Positions 43,320 through 52,725 are shown, counted from the first letter of the stretch. The stretch is 64,000 nucleotides of DNA from Janthinobacterium sp. BJB426 (GCF_002735705.1 NZ_PDZL01000016.1:62001-126000), one strand, 5' to 3'. The notes: generated from the letters alone by a model not told the origin. A program made the numbers and translations.

Positions 43320-44228
43320 ATGAAAACACACGCAAGTCCCCCGCCCGCCCTCGGCATGCCCGAACTGGCCCTGATCGCCATTACCTTCCTCTGGGGCGGC
43401 ACGTTTCTTGTCGTGCAACATGCCGTGACGGTCAGCGGCCCGCTGGCCTTTGTGGCCGCCCGCTTTGCCGTGGCCGCCAGCATCGGCGCCCTGATTTGCC
43501 GGGGCCAGCTGCGCCAGTTGACGAAAGCGGAGTTATTCACCGGCATGGCCATCGGCGTGAGCATCTTCGGCGGCTACGCCCTGCAAACCTATGGCTTGAT
43601 GTATATCACGAGCAGCAAGTCCGCCTTCATCACGGCCTTTTATGTGCCCATCGTGCCGCTGGTGCAATGGCTGGGCTTCAAGCAGCGGCCCCACCCTGCA
43701 GTGTGGGCGGCCGTCGTGCTGGCGTTCGTCGGCTTGCTGCTGCTCACCGGCACGGATGGCTTGAGCATGGGTTTTGGCACGGGCGAACTGATCACGGCCG
43801 TGGGCGCCATCGCCATCGCCCTGGAAATCATCCTCATCAGCCGCGTCTCGCCGCAGCTGAACATCCTGCGCGTGACCATCGTGCAACTGGCCACGGCCTC
43901 ATTGATCGCCCTGCTGCTGATGCCCGTCTTGGGCGAAGCGCCACCGGTCCTCAGCAAGACCTTCGTCTTCAGCGTGCTGGCCCTGGGCTGCGCCAGCGCG
44001 CTGATCCAATATGTGATGAACTGGGCGCAAAAGCGCATTTCCGCCACCAAGGCCACCTTGATCTATGCGGGCGAACCCGTGTGGGCCGGCGTGATCGGCC
44101 GCATCGCCGGCGAGCGCCTGCCGGCCCTGGCCATCGTGGGCGCGATATTGATCATCGCTGCTGGCATCCTCAGCGAGTGGCGGCCCAAGCGCCGCGTGCG
44201 CGCTGCCGGCAAGACCATCCAGCCCTAA
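43320..44228 (+). CDS. EamA/RhaT-like DMT-family transporter
   Basis: 302 aa, ten predicted helices in two EamA halves: ITFLWGGTFLVVQHAV at the start, LQTYGLMYITSSKSAFITAFYVPIVPL in the middle, and LIYAGEPVWAGVIGRIAGERL near the end. Typical metabolite/drug exporter. Divergent from the XRE-cupin regulator, which probably controls it. It ends one base before the convergent cupin gene. Substrate unknown. Confidence 0.85.
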   Translation: MKTHASPPPALGMPELALIAITFLWGGTFLVVQHAVTVSGPLAFVAARFAVAASIGALICRGQLRQLTKAELFTGMAIGVSIFGGYALQTYGLMYITSSKSAFITAFYVPIVPLVQWLGFKQRPHPAVWAAVVLAFVGLLLLTGTDGLSMGFGTGELITAVGAIAIALEIILISRVSPQLNILRVTIVQLATASLIALLLMPVLGEAPPVLSKTFVFSVLALGCASALIQYVMNWAQKRISATKATLIYAGEPVWAGVIGRIAGERLPALAIVGAILIIAAGILSEWRPKRRVRAAGKTIQP

Positions 44229-44229
44229 G

Positions 44230-45177
44230 TTATTCCTCGCCCCGCCGCAGCGCCATATCCCCATGCAGCGCCAGCGGCACGGCCCTGGCCCAGCGGTTCG
44301 ACGACAGGGAAAACGTCAGCGCCCGCACCTGGTGGTACCAGCCGGCGGGCACGTACAGCATGTCGCCCGGCTCGACGAGGCATTCGATCATGGTGGCCTG
44401 GCGCGCCAGGGGAAAACGCTCGAAATCGGGCGCTTCCGGGTCGAACGGCGAGCCGAACAGGATGGCGTTCGCCTCGCTGGGATACAGGAAGGCGTCATGG
44501 TGCGGCGGCGACAAAAAGATGCGTTTGCGGCCCCACACCTGGGCGAAGATATTGTCGTCGTAATCGCAATGCAAGGGCGTCACCGTGCCGGCCGGCCCCA
44601 CCCAGAAGCGTGGCGGGCCCATCTTGTCGAAATACGTGGGCCAGTGGCACAGACGGTTCAGTTCGCGCAATTCCAGGTTGCCCAGGTAAGGCGGCAGCGC
44701 ATACTCGCCCTCTGCCACCATATCCAGGTATTGCCCCATCGACATGTCCTGCATGGCGCGGTCGGCCGCGAAAGCCGTGTTGATGTAGTCACCCACCCGC
44801 GCCCGCACGGGCACGTGGCTGAATTGCTCGCGCAAGACTTCGGGGCCCAGGGCCGACAGGGGCCAACGCCGCACCAGCCCGCGCATCAGGAAGGGCAAGC
44901 CCAGCGCGGCCCGCGCACGGAAGGCGGCGGCGTCCAGCATGGCCAGGCGCGGCACCTCGGTGATGGTGGGCAAGTCGCGCGCCGCCTGTTTGATGGCGAC
45001 ACGCATGGCATCGATGGACGTGACGCCGCGCACCTGCGCATCCTTGGCTTCGCGCGCCTGCTTATGCGCAAGGGCTGTTGCGGCAGAACTGAATTCGGCT
45101 GGCGGCCGGGGCGGCAGTGCGCGCGGCAAGATGGGGGTGGCCGCAGGCGGGTGCGGCGCTTTCTTTTCTACGGACAT
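44230..45177 (-). CDS. JmjC/cupin-8-like Fe(II) and 2-oxoglutarate dioxygenase
   Basis: 315 aa. An unstructured Pro/Ala-rich N-terminus (about 1-60) precedes a cupin-like domain with the iron ligands H-x-D in VTPLHCDYDDN and the distal His in VPAGWYHQV. The family hydroxylates proteins or small molecules. Start ATG at 45177 rather than 45210, which gives a basic extension. No partner genes give a substrate. Confidence 0.8.
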   Translation of the reverse strand: MSVEKKAPHPPAATPILPRALPPRPPAEFSSAATALAHKQAREAKDAQVRGVTSIDAMRVAIKQAARDLPTITEVPRLAMLDAAAFRARAALGLPFLMRGLVRRWPLSALGPEVLREQFSHVPVRARVGDYINTAFAADRAMQDMSMGQYLDMVAEGEYALPPYLGNLELRELNRLCHWPTYFDKMGPPRFWVGPAGTVTPLHCDYDDNIFAQVWGRKRIFLSPPHHDAFLYPSEANAILFGSPFDPEAPDFERFPLARQATMIECLVEPGDMLYVPAGWYHQVRALTFSLSSNRWARAVPLALHGDMALRRGEE

Positions 45178-45229
45178 AAACCTTCTTTGCGATCGGGCGT
45201 CGCGCGGCATGGCGCGACCGTACGCTATT

Positions 45230-46222
45230 TTAAGCCAGCAAGGCCCGTTTCAGCATATCGGCCTGCTCGCCCGCCTGGCGCGCCTTGGCGGCATATTCGC
45301 TGGCCGTACCCGGATGCAGCCAGGCCTGAGCCTTGGCGGCCAGGTTCAGGTACAGCTTTTCCTTTTCCTGCAGCGCCCTGACGGCGGCCCACATAGCGTT
45401 TTCCGCCTTGTCATGCTGCAACTCGCCGAGCATCCGCGCCGTGAAACTGTGGCCCGTATGGCAGCGAAAACGCTGCGGCTGCTGAGCATGCAGCTCCCAC
45501 AGGGTGCCCTGGCATTCGGGACAGGTGAAAGTCGATGGCGTGGCAATTTTTTCCAGTTGCTCCATATTTCCCACTCCCCGGGCAAAACGGTTTTCCACGG
45601 CGATCCACGACGGCGCGGGCGGCAAAGGCTGCGCGGCGCTGGCCGGCGCTGGCGTGTCGCTGGCCACCGCCAGCAGGGCCGGGCCGATCTCGGCGCACGG
45701 CAGGCGCCAGTCCACCTCGGCGTGGTCGATTGCGCTTTGCGGCATCGACGGCGCCACCGCATCCTGCGGCTCCTGCACCAGCGCCTTGCCACCGCAGGCC
45801 TTGATGGCCTGCAAGCCTGCCGTGCCATCGTCGAGGTAACCGCTGAGGATGACGCCCACCACCTTCGGGCCGAAAGCTGCGGCGGCACTGCGAAACAGGG
45901 GATCGATGGCGGGACGCGTATGGTTTTCCTTGGGTCCCCGGGTCAGCTCGACCGTTGCCTGGCCAGCCAGGTTGGCAACGAGCATGTGCCGATCCGGCGG
46001 CGCCAGCAGGATGCGCCCCGCGCGCACGGGTTCGCGCTCTTCGGCAAAGCGCACGGGCAAGGCGGAGGTTTTGCCTAGAATCTCGGGCAACACGCTATTG
46101 CGCGCGCCCACATGCATGACGACCAGGATTGCCGCGGGCAGGTTCGCCGGCAAGGCGGAGAAGATGGTGGACAGTGCGCTCACGCCGCCCACCGAGGCAC
46201 CCATGACGATCAGCGTTTCCAT
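45230..46222 (-). CDS. CheB-type methylesterase without receiver domain
   Basis: 330 aa. The CheB catalytic domain starts at residue 1: METLIVMGASVGGVSAL with Ser10, VVMHVGARNS with His37, and SGYLDDGTAGLQAI with the Asp of the triad. There is no N-terminal response-regulator domain, so activity is not set by CheA phosphorylation in the usual way. The C-terminal ~100 residues hold TCPECQGTLWEL...CHTGHSF, a possible zinc-binding site, and a helical tail. Probably deamidates or demethylates a receptor set. Adjacent to repeat copy A. Confidence 0.85.
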   Translation of the reverse strand: METLIVMGASVGGVSALSTIFSALPANLPAAILVVMHVGARNSVLPEILGKTSALPVRFAEEREPVRAGRILLAPPDRHMLVANLAGQATVELTRGPKENHTRPAIDPLFRSAAAAFGPKVVGVILSGYLDDGTAGLQAIKACGGKALVQEPQDAVAPSMPQSAIDHAEVDWRLPCAEIGPALLAVASDTPAPASAAQPLPPAPSWIAVENRFARGVGNMEQLEKIATPSTFTCPECQGTLWELHAQQPQRFRCHTGHSFTARMLGELQHDKAENAMWAAVRALQEKEKLYLNLAAKAQAWLHPGTASEYAAKARQAGEQADMLKRALLA

Positions 46223-46328
46223 GCCGGCCCTTTCGCGCCTGGATCACTGAACTATTTTGCCGCGCCTAATAACAAGATTCAGTGCGCCGGCTAACACTGT
46301 ACGCAGCGTTAGGTCAGAACAGAGACGT

Positions 46329-46451
46329 AACGACACCTGACGAAACCGTAGCGAGCGGAAGGGAGAAGTGGCCGAGAAGCGCAACCGTACTAAAGTACGG
46401 TGAGCATCGCAGGCCGCCTATACCGACGCACAGTAGGTTTGGTCAGGCGTC
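46329..46451 (+). repeat. Dispersed imperfect-palindrome element, copy A
   Basis: 123 bp, beginning AACGACACCTGACGAAACC and ending GGTTTGGTCAGGCGTC; these ends pair. The centre is ACCGTAC-TAAA-GTACGGT. The conserved body includes GTAGCGAGCGGAAGGGAG and TGGCCGAGAAGCGCAAC. It lies immediately after the KfrA-like gene and upstream of the CheB-like gene. Other copies at 52726-52845 and 60151-60273. Confidence 0.85.
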
Positions 46452-46452
46452 C

Positions 46453-47196
46453 TCAGACAGGCGTCTTGAATATTGGATCGACGATGAACTGCTGCGCCTT
46501 GATGCGCAAGGTGCGCTCTTCATCGAGCTCGGCGCGCGTTTCGCCCAGCTCTTCGCGTTCCGCTTCCAGTTCCAGGCGCGCGGCGGCCAGTTCCGTTTCC
46601 ACGCGCGTCAGGCTTTCCAGCTTCAGCTGGGCCTGGATCAGTTCGGCGCGCGCCGCTTCGGCAGCCTCTTCCAGGCGGGGGATGCCTTCGAGCTTGAATT
46701 GCGCCTTGGCCAGGTCCATGCGTGCCTGCTCGGCCGCCTCTTCCAGGCGCGGCAAGCCTTCCAGGCGCAGCTGCGCCTTGGCCAGGTCCGTACGCGCCTG
46801 GTTCGCCACTTGCCGCTCGCGTTCAAGTTCCTCGCGCAAGGTTTCCAGCTCGCCGGCCTGCAGGTCGAGCAACTCTTGCTGGCGCTCGTTCTCGCTGGCC
46901 AGGTCCATCAATTCCTGTTGATTGTCGTTCATCTCGGCTTCATGCGCGCTGTGGCTGGCGCTTAACTCCTGTCCTACATAATCGAGGATGGCTTGCTGCA
47001 GCACGGGCGACAGTTCGGCGGCGGCAGCGATCTGGCGCTGCGCACCGGCTTTGCGGCGCTGCAAGAGCTTGCTGATGGTGCCCAGGCAGGCGCCGTTGCC
47101 CAGCCGTTCGCGCAAGGCGCGCACCGTGATGGCCTGGCCTTCGCCCGCCATCGCTTCCATTGCCGCATTGATCTGTTCCGCGCTTACTTTTGCCAT
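46453..47196 (-). CDS. KfrA-like DNA-binding coiled-coil protein
   Basis: 247 aa. N-terminal KfrA-type domain (about 1-75; ITVRALRERLGNGACLGTISKLLQRRKAG is the helix-turn-helix-like part), then a long alpha-helical coiled coil. Residues 138-209 contain three tandem 24-residue repeats, LAKAQLRLEGLPRLEEAAEQ, LAKAQFKLEGIPRLEEAAEA and LIQAQLKLESLTRVETELAA (each shown without its last four residues). KfrA proteins are known from plasmids as autoregulators and partition accessories; a chromosomal copy here has no clear role. Ends 2 bp from repeat copy A. Confidence 0.8.
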   Translation of the reverse strand: MAKVSAEQINAAMEAMAGEGQAITVRALRERLGNGACLGTISKLLQRRKAGAQRQIAAAAELSPVLQQAILDYVGQELSASHSAHEAEMNDNQQELMDLASENERQQELLDLQAGELETLREELERERQVANQARTDLAKAQLRLEGLPRLEEAAEQARMDLAKAQFKLEGIPRLEEAAEAARAELIQAQLKLESLTRVETELAAARLELEAEREELGETRAELDEERTLRIKAQQFIVDPIFKTPV

Positions 47197-47338
47197 GTCG
47201 TCTGCTCTTGAATGTTGCCCAGGGCAATCTTGCCCAGGGGCATTATCTTATGCCAGCGGCGGCAAAGCGTAAAGTATTTCTCAATAGAAATTGCAATTGC
47301 ACAACGAAATGTTGTGCAAGCATGCGGCCTGGGACGTT

Positions 47339-47956
47339 TTACTCTTCGAGCAGGCCATTTTCCGTGAGCATATCCTGCACCAGTTCCAGGCGCAGCACGG
47401 GATTGTCTTGACTCAGCAATAGTTGTTTTTGCATGGCGCTCAGGGACAGCAGCTCGCACCAGCGGTTCGCCACCCAGCCGCACTCATCGAGCCGGTACGG
47501 CGGCTGCAGGGGCATTTGGTCAGGCGGGATCTTTTGCTCCTGCAAGGTGCGGATCAGGGCGCCGAGCGCGTCGGCCACGTTCTGCTGCTCTTGCGGAATG
47601 GGGATGGTTTTATCGGGCGGCAACGTTTCGATCTGCGCCATCCACAAGCCGTGCTTCAGCTGTTCGCTGGAGACGATATGAAAGCGCTGCATGCCCATGC
47701 ATTTGATTTGCAGCAAGCCGGACAGGGGCGCGGCCCAGTCGATGACACGCGCCAGGGTGCCCACGGGCGCGAGCGTTTCCTGCTGGCCCGGCTTGCGCAC
47801 TTCCCCGCCGTCCAGCAGTTGCACCACGCCAAACGGCTGCTCGCCCATGATGCATTTGCGTATCATGTCCAGATAGCGTACCTCGAAGATCTGCAGGGGC
47901 AGATAGCCATCGGGATACAGCACCGTATTGAGCGGGAACAAAGGTATCGAGGTCAT
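47339..47956 (-). CDS. LON substrate-binding-domain protein
   Basis: 205 aa, start ATG at 47956. The N-terminal substrate-recognition domain of Lon protease only: MTSIPLFPLNTVLYPDGYLPLQIFEVRYLDMI, then FGVVQLLDG and GTLARVIDW, with no AAA+ or protease domain. Stand-alone LON-domain proteins are common in proteobacteria and of unclear function. 66 bp separate it from rhlE upstream on the same strand. Confidence 0.88.
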   Translation of the reverse strand: MTSIPLFPLNTVLYPDGYLPLQIFEVRYLDMIRKCIMGEQPFGVVQLLDGGEVRKPGQQETLAPVGTLARVIDWAAPLSGLLQIKCMGMQRFHIVSSEQLKHGLWMAQIETLPPDKTIPIPQEQQNVADALGALIRTLQEQKIPPDQMPLQPPYRLDECGWVANRWCELLSLSAMQKQLLLSQDNPVLRLELVQDMLTENGLLEE

Positions 47957-48022
47957 AGCGCATGATGGCACGAATGGCATATCCGTGCTGCGCGCCTTGC
48001 CTTGTCAGCTTAACTGCGCCGA

Positions 48023-49261
48023 TTATTTGTAGAAGCGCCTTTTCTTGGCCCGCTCCGCCGCCTTCGGCGCCAGCACTTTCACGGCCTTCTTCTGGATCGT
48101 GCCGCCGGCGGACGTGCCCGGCACGCGGTGCTCGGCCTCGAAACCGGGCTCCTCGTTGCGTTTCAGGGTTTGCCGGGTCAGCGCTTCCACAGCCGACAGC
48201 AACTCCACCTCATCGGCGCAAACGAGCGAGATCGCTTCGCCCGAAGCGCCCGCGCGGCCCGTGCGGCCGATGCGGTGGATATAATCTTCCGCCACGGTGG
48301 GCAAGTCGAAATTGACGACGACGGGCAATTGATCGATATCGAGGCCGCGGGCGGCCACGTCGGTCGCCACCAGCACCTGCACCTCGGCCGATTTGAAGCG
48401 GGCCAGCGCGCGCAAACGGTTCGGCTGGGTCTTGTCGCCGTGAATCGAGTCGGCGCGCACGCCCTGCTCCAGCAAAGTGTTCACCAGCAGCTCGACACCC
48501 TTGCGCGTCTTGACGAAGACCAATACCTGGCCCCAGCGCTTTTTCTTCAGCAGGTGCAAAAAGAGTTCCGGCTTGCGTTTCTTGTCGCACACGATCACCG
48601 ACTGTTTCACGGCCTTGACCGTGCTGTTGCGCGCGCTCACCTCGACCGAGACGGGGTCCTTCAGCATGGTTTTCGCCATGGCGCGGATGGCGTCCGAGAA
48701 GGTGGCCGAGAACAGCAAGGTCTGGCGCTGCTTGGGCATCGTCATCAGCAAGATATCGAGCTCGCGCTCGAAGCCCAGGTCCAGCATGCGGTCCGCCTCG
48801 TCCAGCACCAGGGTTTGCACTTGCTCGAACTTGACGGCGCCCTGCGTCTGCAAATCCAGCAAGCGGCCCGGCGTGGCCACCAGCACGTCGAGGCCCTTGC
48901 GCAGTTTGCTGATCTGCGGCTCGATGGGCACGCCGCCATACGCGACAAAGCTGCGCAGCGGCAAGTTGCCGCCATAGTTGCGGAAGCTGGCATAGACTTG
49001 CTCGGCCAGTTCGCGCGTGGGCACGAGCACCAGCACGCGCACGCACTGCGGCGCCACCACGCCTTCCAAAGTCAGGCGCTGCAGCAGCGGCACGGCAAAG
49101 CCGGCCGTCTTGCCCGTGCCCGTCTGGGCGGCGGCCATCAGGTCGCGCCCGGCGAGCACGGCAGGAATCGCTTGCGCCTGCACGGGCGTGGGCTTGGCAT
49201 AGCCGAGCTCATCGAGTTTGCGGATCAGGGGATCGATCAGGCCGAGGGAGGAAAACGTCAT
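48023..49261 (-). CDS. rhlE: DEAD-box RNA helicase, RhlE-like
   Basis: ATP-dependent RNA helicase for ribosome assembly or RNA decay. 412 aa from the ATG at 49261. All motifs are seen: Q motif YAKPTPVQAQAIP, Walker A AAQTGTGKTA, PTRELAEQ, DEAD in VLDEADRMLDLGF, SAT, and HRIGRTGRAGASG. The C-terminal tail is short, basic and Lys/Arg-rich (about 385-412, ending AKKRRFYK). Assigned to RhlE rather than SrmB or DbpA by motif context, with moderate confidence. Confidence 0.92.
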   Translation of the reverse strand: MTFSSLGLIDPLIRKLDELGYAKPTPVQAQAIPAVLAGRDLMAAAQTGTGKTAGFAVPLLQRLTLEGVVAPQCVRVLVLVPTRELAEQVYASFRNYGGNLPLRSFVAYGGVPIEPQISKLRKGLDVLVATPGRLLDLQTQGAVKFEQVQTLVLDEADRMLDLGFERELDILLMTMPKQRQTLLFSATFSDAIRAMAKTMLKDPVSVEVSARNSTVKAVKQSVIVCDKKRKPELFLHLLKKKRWGQVLVFVKTRKGVELLVNTLLEQGVRADSIHGDKTQPNRLRALARFKSAEVQVLVATDVAARGLDIDQLPVVVNFDLPTVAEDYIHRIGRTGRAGASGEAISLVCADEVELLSAVEALTRQTLKRNEEPGFEAEHRVPGTSAGGTIQKKAVKVLAPKAAERAKKRRFYK

Positions 49262-49380
49262 GGGGAAAGCAATCTTGGCAAAGGAAAAGGTGGCGCGCAC
49301 GGACGGGCCGCGCGCGCAATTGCCGAGATTATAGGCCAGCGGGGATGCCGGCCGGGGTTTTCAGTATGAGAACGTCGCGA

Positions 49381-51606
49381 TCAGAACTTCATTTCCAGGG
49401 TCGCGCGCGCCTGCGGCGAACTCGGTGAAATGCTGTTGCGGGCTATCGTGCCGCTGGCGTCCGCATACGTGGTGGTGCTTTCGAAGTCTTGCGCCAGCAA
49501 GTTCGACACGGCCAGGCGCAACTGGTTCTTCGCATCGAATTTCCACAGCGCATAAAGGTCGAGGTCGCGCCGCGGCGACGTATAGGCGCTCTGGCGCTCG
49601 GTGATGCGCACGGGGCCGCCATTGCGGAAGTTGAAGCTGCCACCCGTCGTCAGCACACCATCCGGCGTCTTGTAATCGAGACCGAAGTTGCCGCTGACGG
49701 GGGTTTGCTGGTCGAGCCGGTTGTTTGGCCCCGGCACCTGCTCCACCTGCGACCAGTTGCGGCTGACGCTGGCGCGCAGGTCGATGGCCGGCACGGGCGC
49801 CGCCAGCACGGCGCGCAGCGGGAACTTCGCTTCCAGTTCCAGTGTCTGAGTATTCGCGCGGCCATCATTGACGGGCGTGGAGACCCAGCGATCATTGATG
49901 AACAGCAAGCCCTGGCGCGTGTAGCCATCGATGCGGCGGGCCGAGGCGCGCGCGCTGAGCAAGGCGCCTTCGGCCCAGTAGTGCTCGTACGAGGCATCGA
50001 TGCCCAGCGCCAGCTCCGGTTTCAGGTAAGGATTGCCTTCACGGTCGGGGTCCGTCTGGCTATTGTTGGTCGAGGTATTACGACGCGGAATCAGGCTTGC
50101 CGTGGGTTGCGCCTTGTAGGTGCGCGTCAGGGCCAGACGGACCTGGTCGCCCTTGGTATCAGGCAACTTCCACAGGGTTTGCAACAGCGGACTCCACACG
50201 CTGGTGCGCTGCTGCACTTCATCATAAGTGTTGCCTGCGCTGCGCGTGTCGATGCCCTCCCAGCGCACGCCCGCATACATCGACCAGCGCGGCGTGATTT
50301 CCCAGTCGTCCTGCACAAACAGGGCCAGGCGCTTGATGGTGGCGTCGAAACCTTCGTCGCTGTCGACGGGCGGGCGCGCACCCAGGGCAGACAGTGCCGC
50401 TTCGCGCTGGCGGCGCGTTTCCTCGCGCTCCGTGTAGGCGCCATCCCAGCCCATCGACAGGGCGTGGCCGGGCAGCAAGGGCGTGGAGTACTTGCCGGTG
50501 GAACTGACGCCGTTTTCCGTCGCCTTCACGCCCACCTTGCGGTCGAGCGCCAGGCCGCTGCCATCGACAAAGCCTTGCTGCAGGCTGTCGGACGTATTGC
50601 GGGCGGCCGAGGCGCCGATTTTCAATTCCAGCCGGGCGCCGCCGGCCAGCTTGTGCATCCACGTCAGGTCGCTGCGGCCGAAGGCATTGTGGTTGCTGGA
50701 GCTGCCCGTATTGGTGTCGTAATCGGGGCGCAAGCCCTGCTCCGTCTCGGCGCGGCTGAAATTGCGGTGATTCGAGCGCCCGCCATTGAAGAAGAATTGC
50801 GCCGTCACATTATCGCCGTTGACCAGCACCCAGTTCAGGCGCGGCGACAGATTGATGCCTTCCGGGCGGCCATCGCCCGTGCCATTCGTGCGGCGCAGCA
50901 GGTTTTGCCGGCCATCGGGCGCATAGCCCAGTTCCAGTCCGGGATTGTCGTAATGGTAGTCGTAGCGGAACAGCGAGCCGGCAAGCGAATACGAGAAGTT
51001 GCCGTCGCGGTCGGACAGTTGCACGTTCACGCTGGGCGAAAAGCTCACGTCGCTGCCCTGCACGCCCAGCTTGAGTTCGCGCTGCGCCGTCTTCACGGCT
51101 TTCTTGAGCACCACATTGATGGTGCCGGCAATCGACTGCGTGCTGTATTCGGCGCTGGCCGCATGCAAAATCTCGATGCGTTCGATCACGTCCGGCGACA
51201 GGGTGTCGAGCGAAAAACCGGCCGGCGCCCGCTCGCCGTTGAGCAATATCTGCGTGTAGCCGCTGCCCAGGCCCCGCATGCGAATTTCGCCGCCCGAACG
51301 CCCGGCCGCGCCGGAAACCGTGATGCCGGGCAAGCGCTTGAGCACATCGGTGACATTCGTGTCGCCATACTTGAGGATTTCCTCGCTGCCCACGACCATC
51401 TTGCTGGCCGTATCGTCGCGGCGCGGATCATAGCCGCTGCCCTTGACTTCCACGGTTTGCATCGCGGGCGCGGCGGGCTTTCCAGCCTTCAGCGGTGCAG
51501 CGGCGGACTCAGAGGCTGGCGTTTCGGATTGCTGGGCCTGGGCATTCCAGGCAAACAGGACAGCGGAACAAAGGACGGTAAGGCGAAGGCAACGGCGTGG
51601 CATCAT
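49381..51606 (-). CDS. TonB-dependent outer-membrane receptor
   Basis: 741 aa. Signal peptide about 1-25 (ends NAQAQ), an N-terminal plug domain (about 45-190: GDTNVTDVLKRLPGITVSG, EIRMRGLGSGYTQILLNGERAP, IERIEILHAASAEYSTQSIAGTINV), then a 22-strand barrel ending in the aromatic C-terminus ATLEMKF. A TonB-box-like MQTVEVKG precedes the plug. Substrate is not recognisable: siderophore or other. Two ATG codons (51606, 51603) are possible starts. Confidence 0.9.
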   Translation of the reverse strand: MMPRRCLRLTVLCSAVLFAWNAQAQQSETPASESAAAPLKAGKPAAPAMQTVEVKGSGYDPRRDDTASKMVVGSEEILKYGDTNVTDVLKRLPGITVSGAAGRSGGEIRMRGLGSGYTQILLNGERAPAGFSLDTLSPDVIERIEILHAASAEYSTQSIAGTINVVLKKAVKTAQRELKLGVQGSDVSFSPSVNVQLSDRDGNFSYSLAGSLFRYDYHYDNPGLELGYAPDGRQNLLRRTNGTGDGRPEGINLSPRLNWVLVNGDNVTAQFFFNGGRSNHRNFSRAETEQGLRPDYDTNTGSSSNHNAFGRSDLTWMHKLAGGARLELKIGASAARNTSDSLQQGFVDGSGLALDRKVGVKATENGVSSTGKYSTPLLPGHALSMGWDGAYTEREETRRQREAALSALGARPPVDSDEGFDATIKRLALFVQDDWEITPRWSMYAGVRWEGIDTRSAGNTYDEVQQRTSVWSPLLQTLWKLPDTKGDQVRLALTRTYKAQPTASLIPRRNTSTNNSQTDPDREGNPYLKPELALGIDASYEHYWAEGALLSARASARRIDGYTRQGLLFINDRWVSTPVNDGRANTQTLELEAKFPLRAVLAAPVPAIDLRASVSRNWSQVEQVPGPNNRLDQQTPVSGNFGLDYKTPDGVLTTGGSFNFRNGGPVRITERQSAYTSPRRDLDLYALWKFDAKNQLRLAVSNLLAQDFESTTTYADASGTIARNSISPSSPQARATLEMKF

Positions 51607-51794
51607 GACCTGGCTAAAAAAGTTGGCTGAATAAAAATGGCTAAAAGCTAAAAAACAGGCCGCTGTATTGTGCTGTAATTTTTTCCGAGTGGCACAGTTT
51701 CCTGAAAATATTTCCTATGGCAAATTAAATTCGGCGGCCGGCTGCGATACGCACCCTTGCATACGGCGCATAGTATTGCGCGCCACATCGCCGC

Positions 51795-51800
51795 TATAAT
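51795..51800 (+). promoter_or_regulatory. -10 box before psd
   Basis: Perfect TATAAT, 46 bp before the psd GTG. The -35 at 17-18 bp upstream (AGTATT/TAGTAT) is poor. Confidence 0.4.
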
Positions 51801-51845
51801 GCGTTTTCACCATTGTTCCCATCACCCCGTCAAAGGCTTCCCATC

Positions 51846-52694
51846 GTGTCTGACCGTCTTGCCGTTTTGCCTCAATATCTGCTGCCCAAGGGAGCGCTGA
51901 CCAATTTTGCCGGCCGTGTCGCCGGTGCCAAGGGCGGCGCCATGACGACGCGTTTGATCCGCTGGTTCGTCGGCCGCTACAACGTCAACATGGATGAGGC
52001 GCTGGACCCGGACATCACGCACTACACGAGCTTCAACGACTTTTTCACGCGCGCGCTGCGCCCGGACGCCCGTCCGCTGGCCCAGGCCGACTACGTCTGC
52101 CCCGTCGATGGACGCATCAGCCAGTTCGGCAGCATCGACAAGGACCAGATCTTCCAGGCCAAGGGCCACAACTTCAGCACGACGGCCCTGGTCGGCGGCG
52201 ATGCGGCCCTGGCGGCCCAGTTCGAACACGGCAGCTTCGCCAATCTGTACCTGAGCCCGCGCGACTACCACCGCATCCACATGCCCTGCGATGGCCGTCT
52301 GACGCGCATGATTTATGTTCCCGGTGAATTGTTCTCCGTCAACCCGACGACGGCGCGCGGCATTCCCGGCCTGTTCGCCCGCAACGAGCGCGTCGTCTGC
52401 GTGTTCGATACGGCCAACGGTCCCTTCGTCATGACCCTGGTGGGCGCCACCATCGTCGGCAGCATGGCCACCGTCTGGCACGGCGTCGTCAACCCACCCC
52501 GCACAGGCCAGATACGCGACTGGAGCTATGCGAACGACAATGTCGTGCTGAAACAGGGCGAAGAGCTGGGCCGCTTCCTGCTCGGCTCCACCGTCGTCAT
52601 GCTGTTCCCGAAAGGCACAGTCGATTTCAATGCCGGCTGGCAGCCAGCCGGCCCCGTACAGCTGGGCGAAGTCATGGGCAACCGGCCTAAATAG
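51846..52694 (+). CDS. psd: Phosphatidylserine decarboxylase
   Basis: Makes phosphatidylethanolamine from phosphatidylserine at the inner membrane. 282 aa from the GTG at 51846. The self-cleavage motif is LGST (residues 246-249) in RFLLGSTVVMLFPKG; Ser248 becomes the pyruvoyl group. The early YTSFNDFFTRAL and LSPRDYHRIHMP blocks are also typical. Monocistronic. Followed by repeat copy B. Confidence 0.96.
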   Translation: MSDRLAVLPQYLLPKGALTNFAGRVAGAKGGAMTTRLIRWFVGRYNVNMDEALDPDITHYTSFNDFFTRALRPDARPLAQADYVCPVDGRISQFGSIDKDQIFQAKGHNFSTTALVGGDAALAAQFEHGSFANLYLSPRDYHRIHMPCDGRLTRMIYVPGELFSVNPTTARGIPGLFARNERVVCVFDTANGPFVMTLVGATIVGSMATVWHGVVNPPRTGQIRDWSYANDNVVLKQGEELGRFLLGSTVVMLFPKGTVDFNAGWQPAGPVQLGEVMGNRPK

Positions 52695-52725
52695 ATCAAG
52701 GCTCTGCGCCCTCCACTGACCTGTC

